DNA of 45,503 bases from an uncultured Acidimicrobiales bacterium (GCA_905480195.1 CAJQPN010000007.1:1-45503), one strand, 5' to 3'. Shown: positions 14,280-24,740, numbered from the stretch's first letter. Numbers and translations: made by a program. Notes: a model not told the origin generated them from the sequence alone.

Positions 14280-15746
14280 TCAGCCGATCCAGTTGATCGA
14301 CTGGATCTCGCTGTAGGCCTCAATACCCCACTTGCCGCGGTCGCGGCCGACGCCGCTCATCTTGAACCCGCCGAATGGAGCCTCCATGTGAGGCTGAATC
14401 ACATTGAGGCCGACGTTTCCGGTCTCGAGTTGCTGTGCGATGCGATACGCCCGGTTGGTATCGCCCGAAAAGACGTAGCTGTAGAGGCCGTAGTCGGAAT
14501 CATTCGCCAGCGAGACCGCCTGATCGTCGTCGTCACAGGACATCACGACAATGACCGGCCCGAACGCCTCCTCACGCACGACATGCATGTCAGGCGTGCA
14601 GTCGGCCAGCAGTGTCGGCGCAACGTAGTAACCACCGAAGTCGGGACGCTCACCCCCACAGACGAGCGTCGCCCCAGCATCTGTCCCGGCTTTGATGAAG
14701 GCCTCGACGCGATCGCGGTGGAGTTCGGTGATGACGGGGCCGACGATCGTGCCTGGATCCTTCGGATCACCGATCGCCATGAATCCTGAGAACGTCTTGA
14801 GCGTCTCAACGAGTTGGTCGTACACATCGTGATGCGCGATGACGCGGGTGGGTGCGGTACAGATCTGACCCGAGTGAAAACCCCAGACGGTAGCGATCGC
14901 CTGGGCGGCCGCGCCGATATCGGCATCGTCAGTGACGATCGCCGCACCCTTACCCCCCAGCTCCATCAGCAAGCGCTTCATCGTCTTGGCGCCGTTCTCC
15001 ATAATCCTGGAACCGACCGGCGATGACCCGGTGAACGAGATCATGTCGACGTCTTTGGTCTCAACGAGTGCGGCAGGGACCTCAGGACCGGCACCGTTGA
15101 CAATATTGACCACGCCCGCCGGGAAGCCTGCTGCGGCCACAGCCTCACCGAGCAGGAAGATGCCCAGTGGGTCCTGCGGCGCAGGCTTGATGACGGTGGT
15201 GCAGCCAGCGGCGAGCGCCGGAGCGATCTTGCCGGCCACGTTAGTGATCGGAAAGTTGTACGGCGTGATGGCGGCGACGACACCGACCGGTTGCAGCTTG
15301 ACGCGGGCTGACATGAGCCCGGCGGGCCCGAGCGGCCCCTTCTCGACCGGAACGGGGGCGAGACTCTCATCGAGATCGATGGGCTTGGCGTAGTAGCGGA
15401 ACCGGTCGACCGCCGGACCACCCACCTGGAGCGTCTCGGTGATTCGCTGCAACGCTCCAGTCTCTGCCTGTACGGTCGGAACCCAGTCGGCGCACCGGGC
15501 TGCGACCTCATCGGCGAGCCGGTCGATCATCTCAGCTCGTTCGGCGGGTGGGGTCTTCTTCCACACGGTTGCAGCCGCTCGTGCTGCAGCGGCCGCGTCG
15601 AGCGCTTGCTCGACCGATGCTTCGGGCGCGTGACCCACGACCTGCGTCGTCGCCGGGTCGATCACGTCATAGGTGCCTTCTGCCGGATCGATCCACTCGC
15701 CGTTGATCAGTAGCTGCCAGTTCTTGTCGACGTCGATCGCAGTCAT
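14280..15746 (-). CDS. NAD(P)-dependent aldehyde dehydrogenase
   Basis: Oxidises an aldehyde to the acid in the cytosol. Length is 488 residues from the ATG at 15746, normal for the family. Catalytic residues are all visible: oxyanion Asn in TPYNFPITN, the general base Glu in LLMELGGKGA, the nucleophilic Cys in FHSGQICTAPTRV, and the cofactor-site segment EEAFGPVI. The substrate cannot be fixed; succinate-semialdehyde or aromatic aldehydes are possible. No strong ribosome site precedes 15746, and in-frame upstream starts at 15773 and 15815 remain possible. It is divergent from the thiolase gene, with an operator-like motif in the shared promoter region. Confidence 0.92.
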   Translation of the reverse strand: MTAIDVDKNWQLLINGEWIDPAEGTYDVIDPATTQVVGHAPEASVEQALDAAAAARAAATVWKKTPPAERAEMIDRLADEVAARCADWVPTVQAETGALQRITETLQVGGPAVDRFRYYAKPIDLDESLAPVPVEKGPLGPAGLMSARVKLQPVGVVAAITPYNFPITNVAGKIAPALAAGCTTVIKPAPQDPLGIFLLGEAVAAAGFPAGVVNIVNGAGPEVPAALVETKDVDMISFTGSSPVGSRIMENGAKTMKRLLMELGGKGAAIVTDDADIGAAAQAIATVWGFHSGQICTAPTRVIAHHDVYDQLVETLKTFSGFMAIGDPKDPGTIVGPVITELHRDRVEAFIKAGTDAGATLVCGGERPDFGGYYVAPTLLADCTPDMHVVREEAFGPVIVVMSCDDDDQAVSLANDSDYGLYSYVFSGDTNRAYRIAQQLETGNVGLNVIQPHMEAPFGGFKMSGVGRDRGKWGIEAYSEIQSINWIG

Positions 15747-15824
15747 GGGAGCTGACGATACGTCAGGTCCCATTCGGTTCCGAATCTTCGACCGCCCAAG
15801 GAGAGTTTCTCCCAACCTTTCCGG

Positions 15825-15842
15825 TGTTAACGTTCGTTCACA
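15825..15842 (+). promoter_or_regulatory. Palindromic operator-like motif between aldehyde dehydrogenase and thiolase genes
   Basis: TGTTAACGTTCGTTCACA contains an imperfect palindrome, GTTAACG...CGTTCAC, with 6 of 7 arm positions paired. It lies 23 nt upstream of the thiolase ATG in the divergent promoter region. The form fits TetR-type operators common in front of acyl-CoA genes. A close relative lies upstream of whiB. Confidence 0.45.
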
Positions 15843-15865
15843 TCATTGTCATTTCAGGAGGAAGC

Positions 15866-17065
15866 ATGGCCGATGCCGTCATCGTCTCTACGTCCCGCAC
15901 CCCCATCGGCCGGGCCAACAAGGGCTCGCTCACGGAAGCTCGACCAGACGACCTCTCGTCGCATGCGCTCAGCGACGTCCTTCGCAAGGTCGACGTCGAC
16001 CCGAACGAAGTCGAAGACGTCATCTGGGGCATCGGACAGCCCGGCGGTGAGGGCGGCTACAACATCGCCCGTGTGATCTCCGCGCAGCAGGGCCTCGATC
16101 TTCCTGGTGTAACCGTCAACCGCTACTGCTCGTCATCGCTGCAGACCATCCGCATGGCGGCGCATGCGATCATGGCTGGCGAGGGCGACTGCTTCGTGGC
16201 CGGCGGCGTCGAAACCGTCAGTCGTTATCTGCACGGTGCTGCCGACACCGGTCCGCACAACGACCTCTTCGCCGGTGCTGAAGCCCGTACCGCCGAGCGT
16301 TCCGCCGGAGGCGCCGACACCTGGCAACCGCCTTCCGGCGTGCCCGACATCTACATCGCAATGGGCCAGACGGCCGAGAACGTTGCGCAACAGACCGGCA
16401 TCAGCAGAGAGCGCCAGGACGAATGGGGCGTCTCGTCACAGAACCGGGCCGAGGCCGCCCTCGCTCGTGGCTTCTTCGAACGCGAGATCACGCCCTACGC
16501 ACTGCCCGACGGAACCATCGTCTCCCAAGACGACGGTATTCGCCCCGGCACCACCCTCGAGAAAGTCAGCCAACTCCAGCCGGTGTTTCGCCCCGACGGC
16601 ACCGTCACGGCGGGCAACGCCTGCCCGCTCAACGACGGTGCTGCGGCCGTGCTCGTCATGAGCGACATCAAGGCCAAGGCGATGGGACTCGAGCCGATCG
16701 CGCGGATCATCTCCAGCGGTGTGTCAGCCCTCAATCCCGAGATCATGGGGCTCGGACCGATCGAGGCCTGCAGGCAGGCGTTGGCTCGCGCCAAGATGAC
16801 GATCGCTGACATCGATCTTGTCGAAATCAACGAAGCGTTCGCCGTTCAGGTTCTGGGATCAGCCGATGAGCTCGGCATCGACCTCGACAAACTCAACCCC
16901 AATGGGGGCGCGATCGCCCTTGGGCACCCGTTCGGTATGACTGGTGCCCGCATCATGACGACATTGCTCAACGGCCTCGAAGATGCCGGAGTCACCATTG
17001 GCATGGAGTCGATGTGCGTGGGTGGCGGCCAGGGCATGGCGATGATCGTCGAGCGCCTCAACTGA
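15866..17065 (+). CDS. Thiolase (acetyl-CoA C-acyltransferase)
   Basis: Catalyses reversible thiolytic cleavage of 3-ketoacyl-CoA, for beta-oxidation or condensation. The protein has 399 residues. The nucleophilic Cys is C88 in VNRYCSSSLQT. The C-terminal motifs are the NEAFAVQ loop, GHPFGMTGAR with the catalytic His, and ESMCVGGGQGMAM with the second catalytic Cys. The start at 15866 is supported by a strong AGGAGGA at 15856-15862. It is divergent from the aldehyde dehydrogenase gene and convergent with the VOC gene. The operator-like palindrome upstream suggests substrate-responsive control. Confidence 0.95.
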   Translation: MADAVIVSTSRTPIGRANKGSLTEARPDDLSSHALSDVLRKVDVDPNEVEDVIWGIGQPGGEGGYNIARVISAQQGLDLPGVTVNRYCSSSLQTIRMAAHAIMAGEGDCFVAGGVETVSRYLHGAADTGPHNDLFAGAEARTAERSAGGADTWQPPSGVPDIYIAMGQTAENVAQQTGISRERQDEWGVSSQNRAEAALARGFFEREITPYALPDGTIVSQDDGIRPGTTLEKVSQLQPVFRPDGTVTAGNACPLNDGAAAVLVMSDIKAKAMGLEPIARIISSGVSALNPEIMGLGPIEACRQALARAKMTIADIDLVEINEAFAVQVLGSADELGIDLDKLNPNGGAIALGHPFGMTGARIMTTLLNGLEDAGVTIGMESMCVGGGQGMAMIVERLN

Positions 17066-17096
17066 ACGTGGCGAAGCGGGTTGACTCCCTCTGACT

Positions 17097-17121
17097 CCAA
17101 CCCGAGCTTCGGCCCGGTTGG
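17097..17121. terminator. Possible bidirectional hairpin between convergent genes
   Basis: CCAACC (17097-17102) pairs with GGTTGG (17116-17121) around an inner CCGA-GCT-TCGG hairpin. It lies in the 75-bp gap between the convergent thiolase and VOC genes. There is no T-tract, so it is weak as an intrinsic terminator. Confidence 0.3.
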
Positions 17122-17140
17122 GGCTCCGTATCGGCTCAGC

Positions 17141-17608
17141 TCAGCCCAGGCTCGAGATGATCTCGTCAGGAGCCTGGACGAGTTCGATCAGCACACCCTC
17201 ACCACAGAGCGGGAACTCATCGTTTCCCTTGGGATGTACGAACACGATGTCGTAACCAGCTGCGCCGGGACGAATCCCGCCAGGCGTGAACCGCATACCT
17301 TGCTCGGTCAACCAGTCGACCGCAGCAACGAGGTCATCGACCCACAGACCGAGATGGTTGAGGGCCGGATCGTGCACCCTGGGACGCAACTCGGGATCGA
17401 GGGGTTGCATGAGGTCGATCTCGACCGCATGCGGGCCTGAACCAAGGCGCAGGATGTCCTCCTGCACGTTCTCGGACTTGCTCGTATAGTCGCCCACCTT
17501 GTCGACGCCCAGCGTGTCGACCCACAGGCGGCTGAGTGCACCGAGGTCGAGGCCGCCGATGGCGACTTGTTGAAGGCCGAGGACACGGAATGGACGATTG
17601 CTACTCAT
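17141..17608 (-). CDS. VOC-superfamily (glyoxalase-like) protein
   Basis: Small metalloenzyme-type fold of 155 residues built from paired beta-alpha-beta-beta-beta modules. The segments [39 protein letters not shown] and [13 protein letters not shown] are typical of the superfamily. The His of LNHLGLWV and the Glu of LIELVQA are at usual metal positions, while the first metal position, usually His, reads Gln (LQQVAI). It might be methylmalonyl-CoA epimerase-like or lactoylglutathione lyase-like; the substrate is unknown. The ATG at 17608 is chosen because upstream sequence loses similarity. It is divergent from the HerA-like gene with a 91-bp gap. Confidence 0.85.
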   Translation of the reverse strand: MSSNRPFRVLGLQQVAIGGLDLGALSRLWVDTLGVDKVGDYTSKSENVQEDILRLGSGPHAVEIDLMQPLDPELRPRVHDPALNHLGLWVDDLVAAVDWLTEQGMRFTPGGIRPGAAGYDIVFVHPKGNDEFPLCGEGVLIELVQAPDEIISSLG

Positions 17609-17699
17609 CGGCCGCACCCTACCGATGTTGCAACCGCTGAGGCTTCCCGGCCGTGTCACGGGCGGGAGTACGCTCGCAGGCATTACCCCGGAGGGATCT

Positions 17700-20081
17700 A
17701 TGCGAACCGACGAACTGATCGACGACGCTGAGCACTTCTATCTCGGCCCGTTCTCCGACACCGACGGTGACGAGAACCTCCACTACGAGTCGTCCGATCT
17801 CACCACCCACGGCGTCATCGTCGGCATGACCGGTTCCGGAAAGACCGGTCTCGGCATGGTCATGCTTGAGGAAGCACTGCTCGACGGCATTCCGTGTCTG
17901 ATCATCGATCCGAAGGGCGACATGGGCAACCTGTCGATGGTTTCCGCAGCATTCGACACCGCCGACTTCGCTCCGTGGGTCACCGAAGGAACCGATCCGA
18001 ACAACGCAGCCGAACTGTGGAAGAACGGTACCGCTCGATCTGGGATCGACAGTGACCGCATGACTGCACTGGCCGCCGTCGACAAGACCATCTATACGCC
18101 CGGCTCGAACGCTGGGGTTTCACTCAACGTCATCGGCGATCTCCGCGCTCCCGCCGACATGAGCGATACCGAATCCGTACGCGACGAGATCGACGGATTG
18201 GTTCAGGGCCTTCTCGGCCTCGTCGGCGTACGGTCCGATCCCCTCTCGGGGCGCGAACACGTCCTGCTCGCAAATCTTGTCGATCACGCATGGACCAACG
18301 GCCAAAACCTCGATCTCGCTGCGCTCCTGGGGCGGATCCAGGCACCACCGATGCGAAAGCTTGGCGTAATCGATCTCGACACGTTTTTCCCAGCCGACGA
18401 CCGCACGGCGCTCGCGATGAAACTCAACGGCCTGCTCGCCTCTCCGTCATTCGCAGCGTGGGCCGATGGTGCACCGCTTGATATCGAGTCCATGCTCTAC
18501 ACCACCGATGGCAAGCCTCGCGCTGCCGTGGTGTCGATCGCACACCTGAGCGACGACGAGCGTCAATTCGTCGTGACCCTGGTCCTGTCGAAACTGGTGA
18601 CCTGGATGCGTTCTCAATCCGGCAGTCCAAGACTCCGAGCCTTGGTCTACATGGACGAGGTCTTCGGGTTCGTTCCACCGACTGCTTCACCGCCAGCCAA
18701 GCAGCCGATTCTCACGATCCTCAAGCAGGCGCGAGCGTTCGGCGTGGGCATGGTGCTGTCCACCCAGAACCCCGTCGACCTCGACTACAAGGCGATCAGC
18801 AACGCCGGTACCTGGCTGATCGGTCGCCTCCAGACCGAGCGAGACCGCAATCGCCTCCTCGACGGTATGCGAAGTGCGGGTGGCACAGTCGACGTGAGCG
18901 CACTCGCCGACACAATCGGCAACCTCGACAAACGCGAGTTTGTCTTCCACTCGACCCGCGGAGGCGGACCTCGGCGGTTCGGCACCCGTTGGGCGATGTC
19001 GTACATGACCGGCCCACTCACTCGCGACCAGATCTCGGGGCTGATGGCGGAGCAGCGGGTCACATCTCCGACCTTTTCTGCGGTCACCACAGCCGGAGTG
19101 GCTGCTCCCGGAACTTCGTCCAAGGTCGTGGATCTGGCCGATGACGAGTCGGCCGTCGCCCCCGAGGTCGCCGATGGAACGCCCGTCGCGTACCTCGACC
19201 CGGCCGCCGACTGGGCTTCTGTGGCCGGCGCAACGGTCGGAGGTACTCGCCTGCAGCCGATCATCGCCGCACGGGTCCGGCTCCTGTTCGACGAGGCGAA
19301 GGGCGACCTGCGCCACGAAGCCGAGTGGGAGGCGATCGTCGCCCCGCTCGGAACCGACGTCGACGGAGCCGACTTCGTCGCAGTCGACTTCGACGACCGC
19401 GACCTCCGCTCGACACCACCCGAGGGCGCCGTCTACGTCTTGCCCGATGCGAAGATCCACACCAAGACCTTCTTCTCTCATGCCCAGCGAACATTGAAGG
19501 ACCACCTGTATCGATCAGAATCGCTGTCGCTGTTCCGCAACGATGAGCTCAAGCTCTACAGCCGAGTCGACGAGACCGAAGACGACTTCGCCGAGCGGTG
19601 TCGCAGAGAGGCCGACAACCGCCTCGACAGAGAGGCCGACGAAATTCGAGCGTCAATGCAAAAGAAGCAAGACCGGGTGACGGCAGCGATCGCCAAGGCC
19701 GAGGACCGACTTCGCGAACTCGAGGCCGACGCAAGCGATCGAAAACGCAGCGAGTTGCTGTCAAGTGCAGTGGATGTCATCGGGGGGCTTTTCGGTGGGA
19801 AGCGCTCGGCTCGAAGCATTCTGGGAGGTGTTCGGCGCGCCTCCGACAAGCGGCGCACCACTGCCAATGCATCGAACCGGGTCGAGTCGGCCAAGAACCG
19901 ACTCGATGAGAAAGTCGATGAACTCGAAGACCTCGCCGACGCATTGGTCGAATCGCTCGAAGCGGCAGCCGAGGAATGGGACAGGGCAGCCGAGGCGATC
20001 GAACCGTTCGAGGTAGGGCTTGAGAAGACTGACATCGCCATCGAGGACTTCACGTTGGTCTGGGTGCCGACATCAACCTGA
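17700..20081 (+). CDS. HerA/VirB4-like P-loop ATPase with C-terminal coiled coil
   Basis: Large ATPase of 793 residues. Walker A is GMTGSGKT (42-49), and a strand with [11 protein letters not shown] follows, as in HerA/FtsK-type translocases. Walker B is [12 protein letters not shown] (DE at 319-320), followed by the [20 protein letters not shown] sensor region. The second half (about 480-640) holds a separate folded region containing [19 protein letters not shown]. It is followed by a long charged coiled coil (about 650-780) interrupted by a Gly/Lys-rich segment ([17 protein letters not shown]). The ATG at 17700 has GGAGG at 17691-17695. No nurA or other DNA-repair partner is adjacent. The function is unknown; DNA or protein translocation is inference. 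Confidence 0.85.
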   Translation: MRTDELIDDAEHFYLGPFSDTDGDENLHYESSDLTTHGVIVGMTGSGKTGLGMVMLEEALLDGIPCLIIDPKGDMGNLSMVSAAFDTADFAPWVTEGTDPNNAAELWKNGTARSGIDSDRMTALAAVDKTIYTPGSNAGVSLNVIGDLRAPADMSDTESVRDEIDGLVQGLLGLVGVRSDPLSGREHVLLANLVDHAWTNGQNLDLAALLGRIQAPPMRKLGVIDLDTFFPADDRTALAMKLNGLLASPSFAAWADGAPLDIESMLYTTDGKPRAAVVSIAHLSDDERQFVVTLVLSKLVTWMRSQSGSPRLRALVYMDEVFGFVPPTASPPAKQPILTILKQARAFGVGMVLSTQNPVDLDYKAISNAGTWLIGRLQTERDRNRLLDGMRSAGGTVDVSALADTIGNLDKREFVFHSTRGGGPRRFGTRWAMSYMTGPLTRDQISGLMAEQRVTSPTFSAVTTAGVAAPGTSSKVVDLADDESAVAPEVADGTPVAYLDPAADWASVAGATVGGTRLQPIIAARVRLLFDEAKGDLRHEAEWEAIVAPLGTDVDGADFVAVDFDDRDLRSTPPEGAVYVLPDAKIHTKTFFSHAQRTLKDHLYRSESLSLFRNDELKLYSRVDETEDDFAERCRREADNRLDREADEIRASMQKKQDRVTAAIAKAEDRLRELEADASDRKRSELLSSAVDVIGGLFGGKRSARSILGGVRRASDKRRTTANASNRVESAKNRLDEKVDELEDLADALVESLEAAAEEWDRAAEAIEPFEVGLEKTDIAIEDFTLVWVPTST

Positions 20082-20137
20082 CGGCGCTGGTGCGCGTCGA
20101 TCGCCTTTCACCGACCCCTTCACTAGGGTCGCATCAC

Positions 20138-21358
20138 ATGGAGCCGATTGACCCGCGCCCGCTCGACATCCTCGACGGCGACTTCTACGTCGACGGTGAC
20201 ACCTACCCGAAGTACGCCTGGATGCGCGAACACGCACCCTGCCACTGGGACGACGTCAACGAGTTGTGGGTGATCACCCGTTACGACGACGTCGTCGCGG
20301 TCGAGAAGAACAAGCGGGCCTTCATCAACTCCGACAAGGAAAAGGGAGGCTACCGACCGAACATTCCCGCCGACCGCTCGATTATCGGTACCGATGACCC
20401 CCTCCACGTGGCCCGGCGAAACCTGATCTCTCGCCGATTCACGCCGCGTGCGGTGACGCAGTGGGAGGACGAGGTCACCGCCACGGTCGATGCGCTCCTC
20501 GATCCGGTGCTTGAACGTGGCCGCGGCGAGATCGTCGCTGAACTGGCCGCGCCGCTTCCTGCCCAGATGATCGGCTTGCTTCTCGGCTTCCCGGCCGACA
20601 TGTGGCCGAAGCTCCAGCACTGGTCCGAGACCACAATCGCGCTCGGTGGTGGACCGCGGTATCACCACGAGGAAGGGATCGTCTCGGCCATGGAGTTCGC
20701 CGGGGCGTGCGCCGAACTCTACGAGCGCAAGAAGGTCGACCTCGCAAACGGCTGCCCGATGGACGACGTCATGTCGCAGTGGATCAAGACCGAGGTCGAG
20801 ACCGATGGTGAAGTCGGGGGCGAGCCGTTCGGCCTCGATCAGATCATCTCGGATTGCCTTCTCGTCCTCGATGGTGGAGCCGAGACCACCCGCACCGTCA
20901 TCGCTCGAACGCTTCTCGAACTGGCCGCTCAACCCGACCAATGGACTGCGCTCAAAGATGGAGCCGACATCGAGGTGGCGGTGGAAGAGTTCATTCGCTG
21001 GGTCACACCGATCCACAACTTCTGCCGCGTCGCCACCGAAGACGTGGAACTCCATGGTCAGACCATCCGAGCCGGGCAACAGGTCTTGCTGGCATACGGG
21101 GCAGCGAATCGTGACCCGTCGCACTTCGACGATCCCGAGACGTTCAACATCAGCCGCACCCCGAACCATCACCTCTCGTTCGGCTTCGGCACGCACTTCT
21201 GTCTCGGAGCTTCCCTGGCCCGTCTCGAAATCCGAACCTTCTTCGACCGACTCCGACAGCGGGTGGAGACCATCGAGTCGATTGCCGAATCCCCTCATGT
21301 CGAGATGCCAAACGCCTTCGTCTACGGCCTGAAGGAAGCCCACCTTGCCCTCCGCTGA
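20138..21358 (+). CDS. Cytochrome P450
   Basis: Heme monooxygenase of 406 residues, soluble bacterial type. The heme-ligand loop is FGFGTHFCLGASLAR with Cys355. The ExxR motif is E284-F-I-R287 in VEEFIRW, and the I-helix oxygen-activation motif is GGAETTR (246-252). General resemblance is to actinobacterial steroid- or terpene-hydroxylating P450s, but the substrate is not predictable here. No ferredoxin or reductase gene is adjacent. The ATG at 20138 gives a standard N-terminus. Its last 14 nt overlap the start of the helicase gene. Confidence 0.94.
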   Translation: MEPIDPRPLDILDGDFYVDGDTYPKYAWMREHAPCHWDDVNELWVITRYDDVVAVEKNKRAFINSDKEKGGYRPNIPADRSIIGTDDPLHVARRNLISRRFTPRAVTQWEDEVTATVDALLDPVLERGRGEIVAELAAPLPAQMIGLLLGFPADMWPKLQHWSETTIALGGGPRYHHEEGIVSAMEFAGACAELYERKKVDLANGCPMDDVMSQWIKTEVETDGEVGGEPFGLDQIISDCLLVLDGGAETTRTVIARTLLELAAQPDQWTALKDGADIEVAVEEFIRWVTPIHNFCRVATEDVELHGQTIRAGQQVLLAYGAANRDPSHFDDPETFNISRTPNHHLSFGFGTHFCLGASLARLEIRTFFDRLRQRVETIESIAESPHVEMPNAFVYGLKEAHLALR

Positions 21359-23825
21359 CGCTCAGGTCGCTCCCTCGCTGCTCGATCACCTTCCCGACGA
21401 CCCGTCGCCCGACAATCTGCTGCTTGCGTTCCTCGAATGGACCGATGGGCGTGGACTCGAGCTGTACCCACACCAGGAAGAAGCGATCGTCTCGATGCTG
21501 TCGGGCGACAACGTCGTACTGGCAACCCCCACTGGAAGCGGTAAATCGCTCGTGGCGCTGGCCGGAGCGTTTGCGATGGTCGCCCAGTCGAAACGAGCGG
21601 TCTACACCGCACCGATCAAGGCTCTCGTAAGCGAGAAGTTCTTCGAGATGGTCGACGCGTTGGGCGCCGACAATGTCGGAATGGTCACTGGTGACGCCGC
21701 GGTGAACGCCGCTGCACCGGTGGTCGTCTGCACGGCAGAAATCCTTGCCAACCGGGCGCTGCGTGAGGGAGCAAATACCGACGTCGATCTGGTCGTGATG
21801 GACGAGTTCCACTACTACGGTGACCGTGACCGAGGGTGGGCATGGCAGGTCCCGCTGCTCGAACTGTCGAAGCCCAACTTCTTGCTGATGTCGGCGACGC
21901 TGGGTGACACGGCCCGACTGCGGGCCGACCTCTCGGACCGGACCGGTCGCGAGACGCTACTGGTCGCCAACGCCGAGCGGCCGGTGCCTCTCGATTTCGC
22001 CTACCGCGAAACGACGCTGCTCGAGACGATCGGTGATCTCCTCGAGGAGGGCAAGCAGCCGATCTACATCGTCCACTTCACCCAAAAAGAGGCCATCGCA
22101 CGGGCACAGAGCCTCACGAGCCTCGACGTCCTCGACAAGGACGAAAAGGAAGCTGTGAAGGCCGCCGTCGGCGGTTTCCGATTCGACACACCGGTGGGCA
22201 AGGATCTCAAACGGTTCGTACTCGCCGGCATCGGCGTCCACCACGCTGGGCTACTTCCCAAGTACCGCCTCCTCGTCGAGAAGCTCGCCCAGCAGAGCCT
22301 CTTGAAGCTGATCTGCGGGACCGACACTCTCGGAGTCGGTGTGAACGTCCCCATCCGGACCGTGCTGTTCACCCAGCTCTGCAAGTACGACGGGCGTCGG
22401 GTCCGGGTCCTGAACGCGCGCGAGTTTCAACAGATCGCTGGTCGAGCGGGTCGACGGGGTTTCGACACTGCCGGATCCGTCGTCGTGCAGGCACCCGAAC
22501 ACGTTGTCGAGAACAAGAAGGCCGAGGCAAAGGCAGCCACCGACCCGAAAAAGAAAAAGAAGCTTGTAAAGCGCAAGCCCCCAGAGCGAGGGTTCGCCCA
22601 CTGGGACGGCGAAACACTTGTTCGGCTCAGCGCCGGTCAGCCAGAAACACTCTCGTCGAGCTTCACCGTCACCCACGCAATGATGCTCAACGTGCTCGAC
22701 CGGCCTGGCGACGGATGTGCGGCCATGCGTCGACTGCTGGTCGACAACCACGAAACCCGCAAGAACCAGCGAGCCCACATCCGTCGATCGATCGCCGTGT
22801 ACCGCAGCCTCATCGACGCCGAGGTGCTCGAGGCCCTCGATGAACCCGACGATCAGGGTCGGCCCGTCCGGATCAACCTCGACCTCCAGGACGACTTCCG
22901 GCTCAACCAACCGCTGTCGCTGTTCGCACTCGAGGCCATTGCTGCGCTCGACCGCGACGCACCCGATCTTGCGTGGCAGTTGCTGAGCGTGATCGAGTCG
23001 GTGCTCGAAGATCCGATGGTGATCCTGCTCGCACAACTCGACAAGGCGAAGGACACCCTGATCGCAGAACTGAAGCGAGACGGCGTCGAGTACGAGCAAC
23101 GAATGGAGCAACTGGAGCAAGTCACGTGGCCGAAGCCCGAAGCCGACTTCCTCGAGGCTGCCTTCGACGTGTTTCAACGCCATCACCCATGGGTCGGACG
23201 GGATCGGGTCAGCCCGAAGTCAGTGGTTCGCGACATGCTCGAGCATGCGGAGACCTTCAACCAGTACATCGCCCGATACGGCCTCAAACGTTCCGAGGGA
23301 GCGGTGCTGCGGTACTTGACCGACTGCTACAAGGCAATGATCCAGACCGTTCCCGTCGATATCGAGAGTGAAGAGTTCGACGATCTCACCGAATGGCTCG
23401 GCGAGATGATTCGCCGTGTGGACTCGAGCCTGATCGACGAATGGGAACGACTCCGCAACCCCGAAGAGGGCGATGACCCGGTCGTTCCACCTCCGCCTGC
23501 CAACCTCACTGCGAACACGCGAGCGTTCTCCGTCCTCGTTCGCAACGAGATGTTCCGCCTCTTGACCGACATCGCACATGGGCGCGCCGGTGAACTGGCC
23601 GACGACGTCGCGGCGTACTGGGAGGAGCACACCGTCATGCACCTCGATGCCGACGCTCGCTCGACGAATTTCATCGACATCGATCTCGATGCCGGGCTCG
23701 CAACGCAGATCATCTGCGACCCTGAGGGCCACAACGAGTGGGTGCTCGAAGCAGAGATCGATCTCGACGCCTCAGACTCCGAAGAACGAGCGGTAGTGAT
23801 TCCAGTCAGCATCCGACGACGGTGA
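21345..23825 (+). CDS. Ski2-like DEAD/DEAH-box helicase with DUF3516 C-terminus
   Basis: ATP-dependent helicase of 826 residues, probably acting on RNA. Walker A is ATPTGSGKS (near residues 60-68), motif II is DEFH (153-156), motif III is MSATLGD, and motif VI is QQIAGRAGRRGFDT. A highly basic insertion (KKKKKLVKRKPPERG) follows the second RecA domain. The C-terminal half (about 500-826) corresponds to the DUF3516 region found in actinobacterial helicases. The start is TTG at 21345 with GAAGGA upstream, overlapping the P450 stop. The next in-frame Met would remove motif Q, so the TTG is preferred. Confidence 0.92.
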   Translation: MPSADAQVAPSLLDHLPDDPSPDNLLLAFLEWTDGRGLELYPHQEEAIVSMLSGDNVVLATPTGSGKSLVALAGAFAMVAQSKRAVYTAPIKALVSEKFFEMVDALGADNVGMVTGDAAVNAAAPVVVCTAEILANRALREGANTDVDLVVMDEFHYYGDRDRGWAWQVPLLELSKPNFLLMSATLGDTARLRADLSDRTGRETLLVANAERPVPLDFAYRETTLLETIGDLLEEGKQPIYIVHFTQKEAIARAQSLTSLDVLDKDEKEAVKAAVGGFRFDTPVGKDLKRFVLAGIGVHHAGLLPKYRLLVEKLAQQSLLKLICGTDTLGVGVNVPIRTVLFTQLCKYDGRRVRVLNAREFQQIAGRAGRRGFDTAGSVVVQAPEHVVENKKAEAKAATDPKKKKKLVKRKPPERGFAHWDGETLVRLSAGQPETLSSSFTVTHAMMLNVLDRPGDGCAAMRRLLVDNHETRKNQRAHIRRSIAVYRSLIDAEVLEALDEPDDQGRPVRINLDLQDDFRLNQPLSLFALEAIAALDRDAPDLAWQLLSVIESVLEDPMVILLAQLDKAKDTLIAELKRDGVEYEQRMEQLEQVTWPKPEADFLEAAFDVFQRHHPWVGRDRVSPKSVVRDMLEHAETFNQYIARYGLKRSEGAVLRYLTDCYKAMIQTVPVDIESEEFDDLTEWLGEMIRRVDSSLIDEWERLRNPEEGDDPVVPPPPANLTANTRAFSVLVRNEMFRLLTDIAHGRAGELADDVAAYWEEHTVMHLDADARSTNFIDIDLDAGLATQIICDPEGHNEWVLEAEIDLDASDSEERAVVIPVSIRRR

Positions 23826-23900
23826 CACGGTGTCTGACGATGCCGACGACGCGAGTGCCGAGCACTACGCTCGGCCGCTCGGACGGCGAGGAGAAGCACG

Positions 23901-24740
23901 ATGGGTTCGATCAGCGGCTATTCGGTACTGATCACGGGAGGCGGTAGCGGTATCGGAGAGGCGGCCGCACACAAGTTGGCCGCTGACGGGGCCGACGTCA
24001 CGATCTGCGGGCGCACCGAAGACAAGCTCATCGGAGCGGTCGAACGGATCAACGCCGCCGCAGCCGAAGGTGTCACCGTCCAACATGTGGTCGCCGACGT
24101 CACCGACGAGGTAGCCGTGCAAAGGGCAGTCACGGCAGCCGCTTCGCGTACCGGTCGACTCGACGGGCTCTTCGCCTGTGCTGGGGGATCGACCGGTATC
24201 GGTCCCCTCGCCACCAGCGATGTCGACACCATTCGTTCCACGATGGAGCTCAATTACATCGGTACGTTTTTGTGCATCAAGCACGGTGGACGACAGATGG
24301 CTCGGCAAGGTGGTGGGGGTTCGATCATCGGTTGCTCGTCACATGCCGGAACCGATTCATTTCGGTGCCTTGGGGCCTATGGCGCAGCCAAAGCAGGGCT
24401 CGATCATCTGTGTCGCACAGCCGCCGACGAGATGGGCACGTTCGGTGTGCGGGTGAACTCGGTGCAGCCCGGCATCGTCGGCACCGACCTCATGACCCCG
24501 ATCACCGATGGTGGACGTCTACTCGACGACTACATCCCCCAGATTCCGCTCGGTCGGATCGGTCAGCCCGAGGAGATCGCCGAGATGGTGCGCTTCCTGA
24601 TCGGCCCCGAGTCGTCGTGGATCACCGGTCAGAACTTCGCCGTCGACGGCGGCCAGAACCTGCGCCGTGGTGCCGACTACGGCGAGCTGTTGCGAGAGTT
24701 TGGCACAGACCCGATGAGCGGGATCGTGGCCGACGACTGA
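23901..24740 (+). CDS. Short-chain dehydrogenase/reductase (SDR)
   Basis: Classical SDR oxidoreductase of 279 residues. The Rossmann cofactor motif is TGGGSGIG (12-19). The NAG-type strand reads FACAGGS, and the catalytic residues are a Ser of GCSSHAG plus Tyr160 and Lys164 in YGAAKAG. The segment VNSVQPGIVGTDLM is the usual cofactor loop. The substrate is unknown; a hydroxyacyl-CoA or steroid alcohol is plausible. GAGGAGAAG just upstream supports the ATG. Its TGA directly abuts the stop codon of the convergent adenosine deaminase gene (joint TGATCA), leaving no intergenic base. Confidence 0.94.
   Translation: MGSISGYSVLITGGGSGIGEAAAHKLAADGADVTICGRTEDKLIGAVERINAAAAEGVTVQHVVADVTDEVAVQRAVTAAASRTGRLDGLFACAGGSTGIGPLATSDVDTIRSTMELNYIGTFLCIKHGGRQMARQGGGGSIIGCSSHAGTDSFRCLGAYGAAKAGLDHLCRTAADEMGTFGVRVNSVQPGIVGTDLMTPITDGGRLLDDYIPQIPLGRIGQPEEIAEMVRFLIGPESSWITGQNFAVDGGQNLRRGADYGELLREFGTDPMSGIVADD

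Noticed and set aside
20123-21343. Long minus-strand open frame (406 codons) opposite the P450 gene
   Set aside because: It is the antisense shadow of a GC-rich gene. The plus strand encodes all P450 motifs, while the antisense protein resembles nothing.
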